Source: Pseudomonas sp. DC1.2
GTDB taxonomy: Bacteria > Pseudomonadota > Gammaproteobacteria > Pseudomonadales > Pseudomonadaceae
Direction: 5' to 3'
Assembly (NCBI RefSeq): GCF_034351645.1
Contig: NZ_CP133782.1
Location: 2,051,001-2,115,000 of the forward strand
Length of the DNA stretch: 64,000 nucleotides
In this document: in pieces, positions 21,100 to 31,500 of the stretch
Layout: each line of letters begins with the position of its first letter
Numbering within the stretch: position 1 is the stretch's first letter
Made by a program: the position numbers and the translations under genes
Notes under the pieces: generated by a model
Told to the model about the DNA's origin: nothing
Databases searched by the model: none
The model's input: the letters and a program-made list of their open reading frames with translations, nothing else

Positions 21100-21573
21100 T
21101 TAGCCCAGCCGAATATTCAGGCTCTGAGCATCCCCGGAGCGAGCCGCGTTGATCAACTGTTGACGTGAGGTGCTGTTCAATGGGTTGATCCAACTGACGA
21201 CAGTATGGCTACGACCCAATCGCAGGGCCTCACAGGCCAGCTGTTGAGCACTCTGGGTGCCTCGCGGGTGAAGCAAAAGAATACGTTCGCGATTCAGTCC
21301 TGCATCTCTTAACCACGTTTGGGTGAGGCTGGCGGGTGGCGCGATCAGTGTTAGCCAGCGAGCGTCTTGATCCTGGCTCAACTCCCTGAGAATCGGCGCT
21401 AGAAGGTTCAAGCAGTTCTCGGTCGCGCCACGCAGTGACAGCTCGCTGAAGACCTCGGGCTCGGCGCTCCAGGGCGATTCGACCGCGTCCTTCAGCGTCG
21501 GCGCCAGTGGCTGTGCCATGAACACCTCGAACAACGGGAGTTGGGCTTGCTGTGATGTGTGTGGGAACTGCAT
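21100..21573 (-). CDS. sulA: SOS cell-division inhibitor SulA
   Basis: SulA binds FtsZ and blocks septation during DNA damage. This 157-residue protein has the central SulA/RecA-like block WLTLIAPPASLTQTWLRDAGLNRERILLLHP and ends in SLNIRLG. It lies 11 bp downstream of lexA on the same strand, so it is almost certainly co-transcribed from the SOS-box promoter at 22204-22255. This lexA-sulA arrangement is typical of pseudomonads and differs from E. coli, where sulA is separate. Confidence 0.93.
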   Translation of the reverse strand: MQFPHTSQQAQLPLFEVFMAQPLAPTLKDAVESPWSAEPEVFSELSLRGATENCLNLLAPILRELSQDQDARWLTLIAPPASLTQTWLRDAGLNRERILLLHPRGTQSAQQLACEALRLGRSHTVVSWINPLNSTSRQQLINAARSGDAQSLNIRLG

Positions 21574-21584
21574 AAAGCCTCCTT

Positions 21585-22193
21585 TTAGCGGCGAATCACG
21601 CCGACACTCAAGCCTTCGATCACCAGTTCCTGATCTTTCAGGTTAACTTCGATAGGGGCGAACTCGGGGTTTTCGGCAATCAGCCAGACCTTGTTACCGT
21701 CTCTCTTGAAGCGTTTGACAGTAACTTCGTCGCCAATGCGCGCTACCACGATTTGGCCGTTGCGCGCCTCTCGGGTGGTATGCACTGCCAGCAGATCACC
21801 GTCGAAGATGCCCACGTCCTTCATGCTCATGCCATGAACCCGCAGAAGATAATCTGCGCGGGGATGGAAGAAGGTAGGGTTGATGTTGCAGGATTCCTCG
21901 ATGTGTTGCTGGGCCAGGATCGGCGCGCCGGCAGCTACTCGGCCGATGATCGGCAACGTGGATTCGTCGGTTTTGGCTTCGAATCCAGGAATACGGATAC
22001 CGCGGGATGCTCCGGGGGTCATCTCGATAGCGCCCTTGCGGGCCAGGGCCTTGAGATGTTCTTCCGCCGCATTGGGCGACTTGAAGCCCAGCTCCAGGGC
22101 GATTTCCGCACGTGTCGGCGGGTAGCCATTGTCTTCTAGGCAGCGTTTGATGAAGGCCAGAATCTCTGCTTGGCGTGGCGTCAGCTTTAGCAT
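21585..22193 (-). CDS. lexA: LexA repressor
   Basis: LexA represses SOS genes and self-cleaves when RecA is activated. The 202-residue protein has an N-terminal winged helix ([20 protein letters not shown]), the cleavage site Ala88-Gly89 in GRVAAGAP, the nucleophile Ser123 in GMSMKD and the general base Lys160 in EVTVKRFKR. All key residues are present. sulA follows 11 bp downstream. Two SOS boxes sit directly upstream, so it is autoregulated. Confidence 0.96.
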   Translation of the reverse strand: MLKLTPRQAEILAFIKRCLEDNGYPPTRAEIALELGFKSPNAAEEHLKALARKGAIEMTPGASRGIRIPGFEAKTDESTLPIIGRVAAGAPILAQQHIEESCNINPTFFHPRADYLLRVHGMSMKDVGIFDGDLLAVHTTREARNGQIVVARIGDEVTVKRFKRDGNKVWLIAENPEFAPIEVNLKDQELVIEGLSVGVIRR

Positions 22194-22203
22194 ATTGATC
22201 GCT

Positions 22204-22219
22204 CTGTCTTTTTATACAG
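22204..22219 (-). promoter_or_regulatory. SOS box 1 (LexA operator) of lexA-sulA
   Basis: CTGTCTTTTTATACAG matches CTGT-N8-ACAG exactly, 10 bp upstream of the lexA start. Confidence 0.85.
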
Positions 22220-22222
22220 TGA

Positions 22223-22238
22223 CTGGGATTATATACAG
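22223..22238 (-). promoter_or_regulatory. SOS box 2 (LexA operator) of lexA-sulA
   Basis: CTGGGATTATATACAG matches CTGT-N8-ACAG with one mismatch. It overlaps the -10 hexamer of the promoter at 22228-22255. Confidence 0.75.
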
Positions 22239-22255
22239 TGAACTGCGCTTGGCAA
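22228..22255 (-). promoter_or_regulatory. Probable sigma70 promoter of lexA-sulA
   Basis: On the minus strand TTGCCA (22255-22250) and TATAAT (22233-22228) are separated by 16 bp. The -10 lies within SOS box 2, fitting direct occlusion by LexA. Confidence 0.65.
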
Positions 22256-22363
22256 TGCCCCTTTTTTTGGCTGCCGCCGGACGGTGCGCTGGCCCTCTGA
22301 TTAACGTGGCTCACTTGTATGGTTAAATAGCTGACCGACCATTCCCAAAACGAACAGCCAGGC

Positions 22364-22392
22364 TTGACAATGCACAGGCTGAAACGTATGTT
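22364..22392 (+). promoter_or_regulatory. Probable sigma70 promoter of psrA
   Basis: TTGACA at 22364-22369 and TATGTT at 22387-22392 are 17 bp apart. The -10 falls inside the first PsrA palindrome. Confidence 0.65.
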
Positions 22393-22407
22393 TCAAACAA
22401 GTGTTTG
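22381..22407 (+). promoter_or_regulatory. Two abutting PsrA operators
   Basis: GAAACGTATGTTTC (22381-22394) and CAAACAAGTGTTTG (22394-22407) both fit the PsrA consensus (G/C)AAAC-N4-GTTT(G/C) and share one base. They lie over the -10 and just before the psrA start, fitting negative autoregulation. Confidence 0.8.
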
Positions 22408-22422
22408 TCAGGCGGAGTACCC

Positions 22423-23130
22423 ATGGCCCAGTCGGAAACCGTTGAACGCATTCTTGATGCTGCCGAGCAGTTGTTCGCGGAAAAAGGTTTTGCTGAAACC
22501 TCGTTGCGTCTGATTACCAGCAAGGCGGGTGTCAACCTGGCCGCGGTGAACTATCACTTCGGGTCGAAGAAGGCGCTCATTCAGGCCGTTTTCTCGCGCT
22601 TCCTCGGGCCTTTCTGCCTCAGCCTCGATAAGGAGCTGGAGCGGCGTCAGGCCAAGCCCGAGAACAAGCCAACGCTCGAAGAGTTGTTGGAAATCCTTGT
22701 TGAGCAAGCCTTGGTGGTGCAGCCACGCAGTGGCAACGATCTGTCGATTTTCATGCGTTTGCTGGGTTTGGCCTTCAGCCAGAGCCAAGGTCACCTGCGC
22801 CGTTATCTGGAGGATATGTATGGCAGAGTGTTCCGCCGCTACATGATGCTGGTTAACGAAGCCGCGCCGCGTATTCCACCGATCGAGTTGTTTTGGCGTG
22901 TGCATTTCATGCTTGGCGCTGCAGCCTTCAGCATGTCGGGGATCAAGGCCCTGCGCGCAATCGCCGAGACTGATTTCGGTGTTAACAGCTCCATTGAACA
23001 AGTCATGCGTCTGATGGTGCCGTTTCTGGCAGCGGGCATGCGTGCTGAAACCGGTGTCACCGACTCGACAATGGCCTCTGCGCAATTGCGTCCGCGCAGT
23101 AAAACGGCTCAGGTGGCCGCCAAAGTTTAA
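22423..23130 (+). CDS. psrA: TetR-family fatty-acid-responsive regulator PsrA
   Basis: PsrA is a TetR-type regulator that senses long-chain fatty acids, represses its own gene and fadBA and activates rpoS in Pseudomonas. The 235-residue protein has the N-terminal helix-turn-helix (ERILDAAEQLFAEKGFAETS...GVNLAAVNYHFGSKKAL) and a longer ligand-binding domain. ATG 22423 follows GGCGGAG. The two palindromes directly upstream and the position next to lexA and nagZ match the pseudomonad psrA locus. Confidence 0.92.
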   Translation: MAQSETVERILDAAEQLFAEKGFAETSLRLITSKAGVNLAAVNYHFGSKKALIQAVFSRFLGPFCLSLDKELERRQAKPENKPTLEELLEILVEQALVVQPRSGNDLSIFMRLLGLAFSQSQGHLRRYLEDMYGRVFRRYMMLVNEAAPRIPPIELFWRVHFMLGAAAFSMSGIKALRAIAETDFGVNSSIEQVMRLMVPFLAAGMRAETGVTDSTMASAQLRPRSKTAQVAAKV

Positions 23131-23288
23131 CCGCTCACGGGTGGGCGCGGCAGCTGACATCCGTTAAGCTAGCCGCCCATGCCGATCCTCGTTCTGAACC
23201 TGTTATCCAAATCTAATGTCGACCTGCCGGGCCTCGCCCATGGCAGCCAATGGGCGTGCTTCGGGTTAATTGTTTTAAAGGAATATCT

Positions 23289-24299
23289 ATGACTGCTGGC
23301 CTGCAGGGCTCGTTGATGGTGGACGTCGCCGGTACTTGGCTGACGGCCGAGGATCGTCAATTGTTGCGTCAGCCGGAAGTGGGCGGTCTGATCATTTTTG
23401 CTCGTAACATCGAGCACCCGCGCCAAGTGCGTGAGCTGAGCGCTGCGATCCGCGCGATTCGTCCTGAGTTGTTATTGGCGGTGGACCAAGAGGGCGGTCG
23501 GGTTCAACGTCTGCGTCAGGGCTTCGTGCGACTGCCGGCCATGCGTGCCATCGCCGACAATCCCAATGCCGAATACCTGGCCGAGCAGTGTGGCTGGATC
23601 ATGGCCACCGAAGTCCTCGCGGTGGGCTTGGACTTGAGCTTCGCTCCGGTGCTGGATCTGGATTACCAACGCAGCGCCGTTGTCGGCACGCGTTCGTTCG
23701 AAGGCGATCCCGAGCGAGCGGCGTTGCTGGCTGGCGCCTTTATTCGCGGCATGAACAGTGCCGGCATGGCCGCTACTGGCAAGCACTTCCCGGGTCACGG
23801 TTGGGCTGAGGCTGACTCCCATGTCGCCATTCCCAATGATGAACGCAGCCTCGACGAGATCCGCGCCAAGGATCTGGTGCCGTTCGCTCGATTGAGCAAG
23901 CAACTGTCTGCCGTCATGCCGGCCCACGTCATTTACCCGCAAGTTGATTCTCAGCCAGCTGGCTTTTCCCGTCGCTGGTTGCAGGAGATCCTGCGTGGCG
24001 AATTGAAGTTTGATGGCGTGATTTTTAGCGACGATCTGTCCATGGCCGGTGCCCATGTGGTTGGCGACGCTGCCAGCCGTATCGAGGCGGCGCTGACGGC
24101 GGGGTGCGACATGGGGCTGGTGTGCAACGATCGCGCCGCGGCTGAATTGGCACTGACTGCCGCCCAGCGGATGAAGGTCAAGCCATCGCCGCGTATCGCG
24201 CGGATGCGAGGCCAGTCGTTTGCCGGCACCGAATACCGTCAAGACCCGCGCTGGCTCAACGCCGTCGGTGCGCTCAAAGAAGCTCAACTGATTGATTAA
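23289..24299 (+). CDS. nagZ: Beta-N-acetylhexosaminidase NagZ
   Basis: NagZ is a cytoplasmic GH3 enzyme that removes GlcNAc from 1,6-anhydro-muropeptides in peptidoglycan recycling; its products can signal AmpC induction through AmpR. The 336-residue protein shows LLAVDQEGGRVQRL, the catalytic loop KHFPGHGWAEADSH with its His/Asp pair, and the nucleophile Asp in IFSDDLSMAGA. The length fits single-domain NagZ. The next gene starts 12 bp after its stop, so the two are probably co-transcribed. Confidence 0.95.
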   Translation: MTAGLQGSLMVDVAGTWLTAEDRQLLRQPEVGGLIIFARNIEHPRQVRELSAAIRAIRPELLLAVDQEGGRVQRLRQGFVRLPAMRAIADNPNAEYLAEQCGWIMATEVLAVGLDLSFAPVLDLDYQRSAVVGTRSFEGDPERAALLAGAFIRGMNSAGMAATGKHFPGHGWAEADSHVAIPNDERSLDEIRAKDLVPFARLSKQLSAVMPAHVIYPQVDSQPAGFSRRWLQEILRGELKFDGVIFSDDLSMAGAHVVGDAASRIEAALTAGCDMGLVCNDRAAAELALTAAQRMKVKPSPRIARMRGQSFAGTEYRQDPRWLNAVGALKEAQLID

Positions 24300-25049
<750 letters not shown>

Positions 25050-25202
25050 TTGTCAGTTGCCAGATAGAAGTGTCTGGCTGCCTCACGATTCACTGATAAT
25101 TGAGGCGCATTGATTTCAACATCGCGATAGTCGAGCAACTTCAGGCCGGCTCTCACATTTGATCTTGGTCGGTTACAACGTTTGTGTGTGCCGAAGATTT
25201 CC

Positions 25203-25233
25203 TGTGAGAGCGGGCTTGCCCGCGAAGGCGATC
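25203..25233. repeat. REP-like palindrome
   Basis: A GCGGGC-TT-GCCCGC core (25210-25223) in a GTGAGAGCGGGC...GCGAAGGCGATC context is typical of the short REP elements scattered between Pseudomonas genes. It sits between convergent genes. Confidence 0.65.
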
Positions 25234-25250
25234 TAACAGGCGCAGCACTC

Positions 25251-27944
25251 TCAGCGCTTCTCCTGCTTATCCGGCAATGGCGCAAACAAGGCCTCGATAT
25301 CATCACTCTGCAACTTCCAGTCTCCGGTCTTGCGCCCATCCAGGACGCCGGCCGCGAGGTCGGATTTTTCCTTTTGCAGGTGCTGAATCTTCTCTTCCAC
25401 CGTGCCTCGGGCAATCATCTTGTAGACGAATACGGGCTTCTCCTGGCCGATGCGATACGCCCGGTCGGTCGCCTGGTTTTCCGTCGCCGGGTTCCACCAT
25501 GGGTCGTAGTGAATCACTGTGTCCGCTTCCGTCAAGTTCAAGCCCACGCCACCAGCCTTCAGGCTGATCAGAAAGATCTGACGTTTGCCGCTCTGGAAGT
25601 CTTTGACCGGCGCACGTCGATCCCGGGTCTGGCCGGTCAATAGCGCGTATTCAATCCCGCGCTTTTTCAGCTCATCCTCAATCAGCGACAGCATTGAGGT
25701 GAACTGCGAGAACAATAGGATTCGCCGACCTTCCTCAAACAGTTCCTCAAGCATTGCCATCAGGCTATCCAGCTTGCCCGACGTGCTGCCGCGAGTCGGC
25801 AGAACAGCGTCGTTGACCAAGCGCAAGTCGCAGCACACCTGACGCAACTTCAGGAGTGCCTCAAGAATGATGATCTGGCTGCGTGCCACGCCCTTGCGGG
25901 TAATTTCATCTCGGACTTTTTTGTCCATGGCCAGGCGCATGGTTTCGTACACATCGTGCTGGGCTTCGTTGAGTTCGACCCAGTGGATGATTTCAGTCTT
26001 CGGTGGTAATTCTGTCGCTACCTGTTCCTTGGTCCTGCGCAGCAGAAACGGTTTGATCCGGCCGTTAAGGTGTTGAAGTCTGACGTTGCTGCCGCGCTTT
26101 TCAATGGGGACGCGGTAATCGCGGTTGAAGCTTTTTACATCGCCGAGCCAGCCAGGCAGCAGGAAGTGGAACAGCGACCAGAGTTCACCCAAGTGATTTT
26201 CCAGCGGTGTGCCACTGAGGCACAGGCGCTGGCGTGCATTCAGTTCACGGGCCGCTTGAGCGGCCTTACTGTTGGGATTTTTGATGTACTGCGCTTCATC
26301 CAGTACCAGCACGTGCAGGGGCTGTGCGGCGAGGCGCTCAATGTCCTTGGGTAAGAGTGCATACGTGGTCAGGATCAGGTCGTAATCGGCTAGCTGTTCG
26401 AAGTGCTTTTTTCGGCTGGCGCCATACAGCGCCAATACATTGAGCTGTGGCGTAAAGTGCGCAGCTTCGTCAAGCCAGTTGGGGATCAGGCTGGTAGGCA
26501 TCACCACCATGCAAGGTCGATCAAGGCGTCCAGCTATTTTCTCGCTCAGAATATGCGCCAGCGTTTGTAGGGTTTTGCCCAGTCCCATGTCGTCCGCGAG
26601 AATACCGCCGACCTCCAGTTGCCGCAGTGATTGCATCCAGCTCAAGCCTTCCAACTGATAAGGGCGCAATGTCGCGTTCAACCCTTGCGGTGCTGTGGCG
26701 CTGACATCCTTGATGTCGCGCAGGCGTTGAGCGAGCGTGCGAATCTGCTCTCCACCTTCCCAAAGCAATGGCATGCCTTCCAGCGGATTCAATCGGATGG
26801 CATCGGCCTTGCTAAGCCGCAGCGTCGTTTCTCCGGGCCCTTGCAGGTAAAACTCACCGAGAGTGGCGAGTACCGGTTTCAGTCGGCCGAAGGGCAGGGC
26901 GACCTGTAATGGACCGTATTCGGAGTTTGGACGGTTGGGGAGGTTCACCAGAATCAGCTCGTCGTCGCGACGTCGAGCCAAGCGTTCCGGGTTGAGGATT
27001 TCAGTGTGCGAGCGCATCAGGTTCAACAGGATCGGCAGTAGGCTTAGCCGCTCACCATTGACGATGATCCCCAGTTCCAGGTCGAACCAGTCCCGATCCG
27101 GCGCTTGCTCGACGGTGGCGTACCAGTCGTCCACAGCGGTCAGGTCAAAACCGAATTCTTCGTCGATCTGCAGCTCCCAGCCTTGGGTGCGTAGCTTCGG
27201 CAGTTCATTGAGTGTGAACGTCAGCCAGGCGCTGTCGTTGACCATCTCAAAGAGTTCGCCGGCGCTCTCCGCAAGCGCCTTGCTTTGTCGGGTGGCAACT
27301 CTGAAACCGAGGATTCGTAGTTGTTCTCTGTAGGACTGTTCGACTTCGGGCTGGCGTTTTATTCGCAGCGTCTGGGTTTCCTGACGAATCAGGAGGTCTG
27401 TGTTTTTCTGACCGCTGACGTAGTTATCCAGATAGCTGAAAGACAGCGCCGCGCGATGCTGGATGTAACGCTGCATCTTGCCGTTGCGTGGTTCGAACGC
27501 ACTGAACTCAACGCTCGCCAGCCACAGGCGTGGCATCGGTTGTACGTTATCCATAAGCACTTGAGGCGGCGCTTTGGGGCTGCGGTTTTCAAGGACGGCC
27601 GAGAGTCTTTCCAGCAGTTGTGCATCTTTTGCCGCCGCCGGATAGTCGAGTGTTTCCTGGACTTGCAGCAGCACGGCCGCGCAATGTTTGCAGTTGCTGT
27701 GGACCGGACAGGTGCAGGTCGCATCGATCATCAGCAAGGTGTTTTTGGCTGACTCGCGCAGGCGAATGGTTTGACGATAAACGTTACCGCCCGAACCTTC
27801 GCAACTGGCCGTAATCGTGGCGTCACCGACTTCGACAAACCTGACTCGATTTTCCAGGGCGTAGCGACGGCCACGCTCCAGGCTCTGTTCCTTGAATCGG
27901 CTGACCCAGGAAGGCGCCAGGGGTTTGCTCAGGGTCGGGGGCAT
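25251..27944 (-). CDS. SNF2-family helicase with N-terminal SWIM zinc finger
   Basis: The 897-residue protein has an N-terminal SWIM-type zinc site (CTCPVHSNCKHC, about residues 77-88) and a C-terminal SNF2 ATPase. The latter shows motif I DDMGLGKTLQTLAH, DEAQYIKN, and the motif V/VI region GVGLNLTEADTVIHYDPWWNP...DRAYRIGQ. These RapA/SNF2-like proteins translocate on double-stranded DNA; the role of the SWIM-SNF2 subgroup in bacteria is unclear. It is the third gene of an mfd-csiV-SNF2 unit, 11 bp after csiV, suggesting a link to transcription or DNA repair. Confidence 0.88.
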   Translation of the reverse strand: MPPTLSKPLAPSWVSRFKEQSLERGRRYALENRVRFVEVGDATITASCEGSGGNVYRQTIRLRESAKNTLLMIDATCTCPVHSNCKHCAAVLLQVQETLDYPAAAKDAQLLERLSAVLENRSPKAPPQVLMDNVQPMPRLWLASVEFSAFEPRNGKMQRYIQHRAALSFSYLDNYVSGQKNTDLLIRQETQTLRIKRQPEVEQSYREQLRILGFRVATRQSKALAESAGELFEMVNDSAWLTFTLNELPKLRTQGWELQIDEEFGFDLTAVDDWYATVEQAPDRDWFDLELGIIVNGERLSLLPILLNLMRSHTEILNPERLARRRDDELILVNLPNRPNSEYGPLQVALPFGRLKPVLATLGEFYLQGPGETTLRLSKADAIRLNPLEGMPLLWEGGEQIRTLAQRLRDIKDVSATAPQGLNATLRPYQLEGLSWMQSLRQLEVGGILADDMGLGKTLQTLAHILSEKIAGRLDRPCMVVMPTSLIPNWLDEAAHFTPQLNVLALYGASRKKHFEQLADYDLILTTYALLPKDIERLAAQPLHVLVLDEAQYIKNPNSKAAQAARELNARQRLCLSGTPLENHLGELWSLFHFLLPGWLGDVKSFNRDYRVPIEKRGSNVRLQHLNGRIKPFLLRRTKEQVATELPPKTEIIHWVELNEAQHDVYETMRLAMDKKVRDEITRKGVARSQIIILEALLKLRQVCCDLRLVNDAVLPTRGSTSGKLDSLMAMLEELFEEGRRILLFSQFTSMLSLIEDELKKRGIEYALLTGQTRDRRAPVKDFQSGKRQIFLISLKAGGVGLNLTEADTVIHYDPWWNPATENQATDRAYRIGQEKPVFVYKMIARGTVEEKIQHLQKEKSDLAAGVLDGRKTGDWKLQSDDIEALFAPLPDKQEKR

Positions 27945-27955
27945 AAGGACTTCAG

Positions 27956-28522
27956 TCAGTCCGGAATTTCTTCAGGGGTTGGTCGAGGCGCAGGCGCAGT
28001 CAGCGACGTGATTTTTATCAGCAGACCGAGATGGCCGTTGTCGAGGAAATTCAGTTGGCCGTTCTTGGTGTGGCTTTCCTGCTTGAGGCGTTCGCTGGCG
28101 GTGACCAGGCCGTTGGCGTCGATCTGATTGACCCAGAAGTCGGCGTCAACGTCGGTAAAGCGCCCGAGCGTCAGGTTCAGCGTGCCCTCGATCGGGAACT
28201 GGCCAAACTGCTCCGCACCGTCGCTGATCGCGATTTTACTCGCCGCTTCCCCGAGGTTCTGCTGCCAGGCCTTGTGCAGCAATACGGTGTAGTCGGCGTT
28301 GGCGGTGAGTTTCTCCACTTCGCCACTGAGGCTCGGCGTGCGCAGGTCATCCGGTTTGATGCGTTGTGCGCCGGCCGCCCAATCTTCCGGTGCGGCGCGA
28401 CTGACGATCGCAGGCACGGCGTTTTGCCGGACCAGGATCATTTCAACCTGATACTTATCATCAGCAAATGCCGAAGGAGCGACCAGCGTCAACAACAAAG
28501 TCAGTGAGCAAAACAGGCGCAT
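27956..28522 (-). CDS. csiV: CsiV-family secreted protein
   Basis: The 188-residue product starts with a signal peptide (MRLFCSLTLLLTLVAPSAFA, cleavage before DDKYQ) and has the CsiV-like start YQVEMILVRQN. CsiV was first described in Acinetobacter as a periplasmic peptidoglycan-associated protein interacting with Csu or cell-envelope components; its role in Pseudomonas is uncertain. It lies 10 bp after mfd and 11 bp before the SNF2 gene, an operon position that says little about function. Confidence 0.75.
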   Translation of the reverse strand: MRLFCSLTLLLTLVAPSAFADDKYQVEMILVRQNAVPAIVSRAAPEDWAAGAQRIKPDDLRTPSLSGEVEKLTANADYTVLLHKAWQQNLGEAASKIAISDGAEQFGQFPIEGTLNLTLGRFTDVDADFWVNQIDANGLVTASERLKQESHTKNGQLNFLDNGHLGLLIKITSLTAPAPRPTPEEIPD

Positions 28523-28532
28523 GCGGCGTCCT

Positions 28533-31500
28533 TCAAGCAGTTTTCGGGAGGAGGCGCTCGAACAGTGCCTCTACAGTATTAAAGCGCTCTTCCGGACGCT
28601 CCATCGGCACCATGAATTTAAACATCGTCGCGCCTTCGAATTTATAGCGTTTGGGTTGGCTCTGGATCAGTTTGATCAGTGTTAACGGGTCAACCGGGGT
28701 CTGTGCCGCGAACTCGATTCGACCCCCTTGCGGCCCGCCGTCGACTTTCTTGATGCCCAGCAGTTCGGCTTGCAGTTTTAGCGCCGTCATGCGGATCAGA
28801 TTTTTGGTTGGCTCTGGCAGCAGTCCAAACCGGTCAATCATCTCCACTTGCAGGTCCTTGAGGCTTTCTTCATCGGCGGCAGAGGCGATGCGTTTATACA
28901 GAATCAGTCGAGCATGAACATCCGGCAGGTAGGCTTCGGGGATCAATGCGGGTACGCGCAAATTGACTTCCGGGCCACCGCCCAGCGGTTGATCGAGGTT
29001 TGGCTGCTCACCTTTGCGGATCGACTTCACCGCGCGTTCGAGCATTTCCATGTACAGCGTGAAGCCCACCGCTTGAATTTGTCCGCTCTGACCATCGCCC
29101 AGCAACTCGCCGGCGCCACGGATTTCCAGGTCGTTGGTGGCGAGCACGAAGCCCGCGCCGAGGTCCTGGGTGTTGGCGATCGCTTCCAGACGCTTTTCCG
29201 CGTCTGGCGTGATTTGCTGGCGTGGCGGTGTCAGCAGGTACGCGTAGGCCTGGTGGTGACTGCGACCGACCCGACCGCGCAACTGGTGCAGCTGCGCCAG
29301 GCCGAATTTGTCGGCGCGTTCGATGATGATGGTGTTGGCGCTCGGCACGTCAATACCGGTCTCGATGATGGTCGAGGCGATCAGCACATTGAACCGCTTG
29401 TGGTAGAAGTCGCTCATCACCTGTTCGAGTTCGCGTTCGCGCATCTGCCCGTGGCCAATGCCGATCCGCGCCTCCGGCACCAGTTCGGCGAGGTCGGCGG
29501 CGCACTTCTCGATTGTCTTCACATCGTTGTGCAGGTAGTAAACCTGACCACCGCGCAGCAGCTCACGCAGCAGTGCCTCTTTGACCGTGCTCTTGTTGTG
29601 CTCCATGACGAACGTGCGCACCGACAGGCGACGTGCCGGCGGCGTGGCGATGATCGACAGGTCGCGCATGCCTGATACCGCCATGTTCAGCGTGCGCGGA
29701 ATCGGTGTGGCTGTCAGCGTGAGGATGTCGACTTCACTGCGCAGAGCCTTGAGCTGTTCCTTCTGGCGGACCCCGAAGCGGTGCTCTTCGTCGATGATCA
29801 CCAGCCCGAGGTTTTTGATCTTCACATCGTCGGACAGCAATTTGTGGGTGCCGATAACGATGTCGATTTTGCCTTCGGCCAGGTCCGCGATGGCGGCATT
29901 CACTTCCTTGGTCGACTTGAAGCGGCTCATCACTTCCACGCTGACCGGCCAGTCGGCGAAGCGGTCGCGGAAGCTGTTGTAGTGTTGCTGGGCGAGCAGG
30001 GTGGTTGGCACCAGAATCGCTACTTGACGACCGCCGTGTACCGCGATGAACGCTGCGCGCATCGCCACTTCGGTCTTGCCGAAACCGACGTCGCCGCAGA
30101 CCAGTCGGTCCATCGGTTTGGGGGCGAGCATGTCGGCGCGCACGGCGTCAATCGTGGTTTGCTGATCCGGCGTCTCTTCGAACGGGAAGCCCGCACTGAA
30201 GGTCGCGTAATCAGCTTTCGGATCTTCAAAGGCATGCCCTTCGCGAGCGGCGCGGCGGGCATAGATATCGAGCAGCTCGGCGGCTACGTCACGCACCTGT
30301 TCGGCGGCTTTGCGTTTGGCTTTTTGCCACGTCTCGGAACCCAGGCGGTGCAGCGGAGCCAACGCATCGTCGCTGCCGGTGTAGCGAGCGATCAGGTGTA
30401 AGTTGGCCACCGGCACATACAGCTTCGCGCCTTCGGCGTATTGCAGGGTCAGGAATTCGGCGGCCTGATCGTCGATTTCCAGAGTCGCCAGGCCCAAGTA
30501 GCGGCCGACGCCGTGATCGATGTGTACCACCGGAGCGCCTTCACGCAGTTCGGTGAGGTTTTTGATCACCGCATCGTTGTTGCCATCGGCGCGTTTTTCA
30601 CGACGCCGGCGCTGCATTACGCGTTGGCCGAACAACGGGCTTTCAGCAATCAGAGCCAGGTTCGGATCGTCCAGCAGAAGGCCTTCATCCAGCGGTGCAA
30701 TGGTGATCGCCAGGCGATCCTTGCTCGCGAGAAAATCCGGCCAGCTGTCGACGGTTTTCGGTCGCAGTTTCAGGCGTTCGAGCAATTCCAGCAGCACTTC
30801 ACGACGGCCCGCGGACTCTGCGGTAAACAGCACTCGCCCGGTGAATTCGTCGAGGAAACCGGCCAGCGCCGCCAGCGGTTGAGTGGCCTTGGCTTCGATG
30901 GCCAGGTTCGGCAGTGGCTGAGCCGGGAAGCGCTCGCGCCCGACGCCGGTTTCAACGTCTTGTTGGCTGGCCACCACGCGCGGCCAGCTTTTCAGGCGCG
31001 CGAAGCAATCCTCCACCGGCAGGAACAGCTCTGCGGGTGGTAATAAAGGACGCGAAGGATCGACGCGGCGCTCCTCATAGCGATTGCGCACGTCGTTCCA
31101 GAAGTTCTCTGCCGCCTGCTCGATGCCAGGCAGGGAAAACACTTGGGTGTCTTGCGGCAGGTAGTCGAAGAGCGTCGAGGTTTCGTCGAAGAACAGCGGC
31201 AAGTAGTACTCGATACCTGCAGGTGTAATCCCACTGCTTAAGTCCTGGAAGATCGGGCAACGACGGAAATCGACATCGAAGCGCTCACGGAAGCGCGCCT
31301 TGAAACGTGTGACCGCATCCTTTTGCAGCGGAAACTCCCGCGCCGGCAGTAGGCGAACGGTGTCGACCTTGTCGATGGAGCGCTGGCTGTCAGGATCGAA
31401 GGTGCGCAGGGTCTCGATTTCGTCGTCGAACAGGTCGATCCTGAACGGCAGTTTACTGCCCATCGGGAACAGATCGATCAATGAGCCGCGGACGGTGAAT

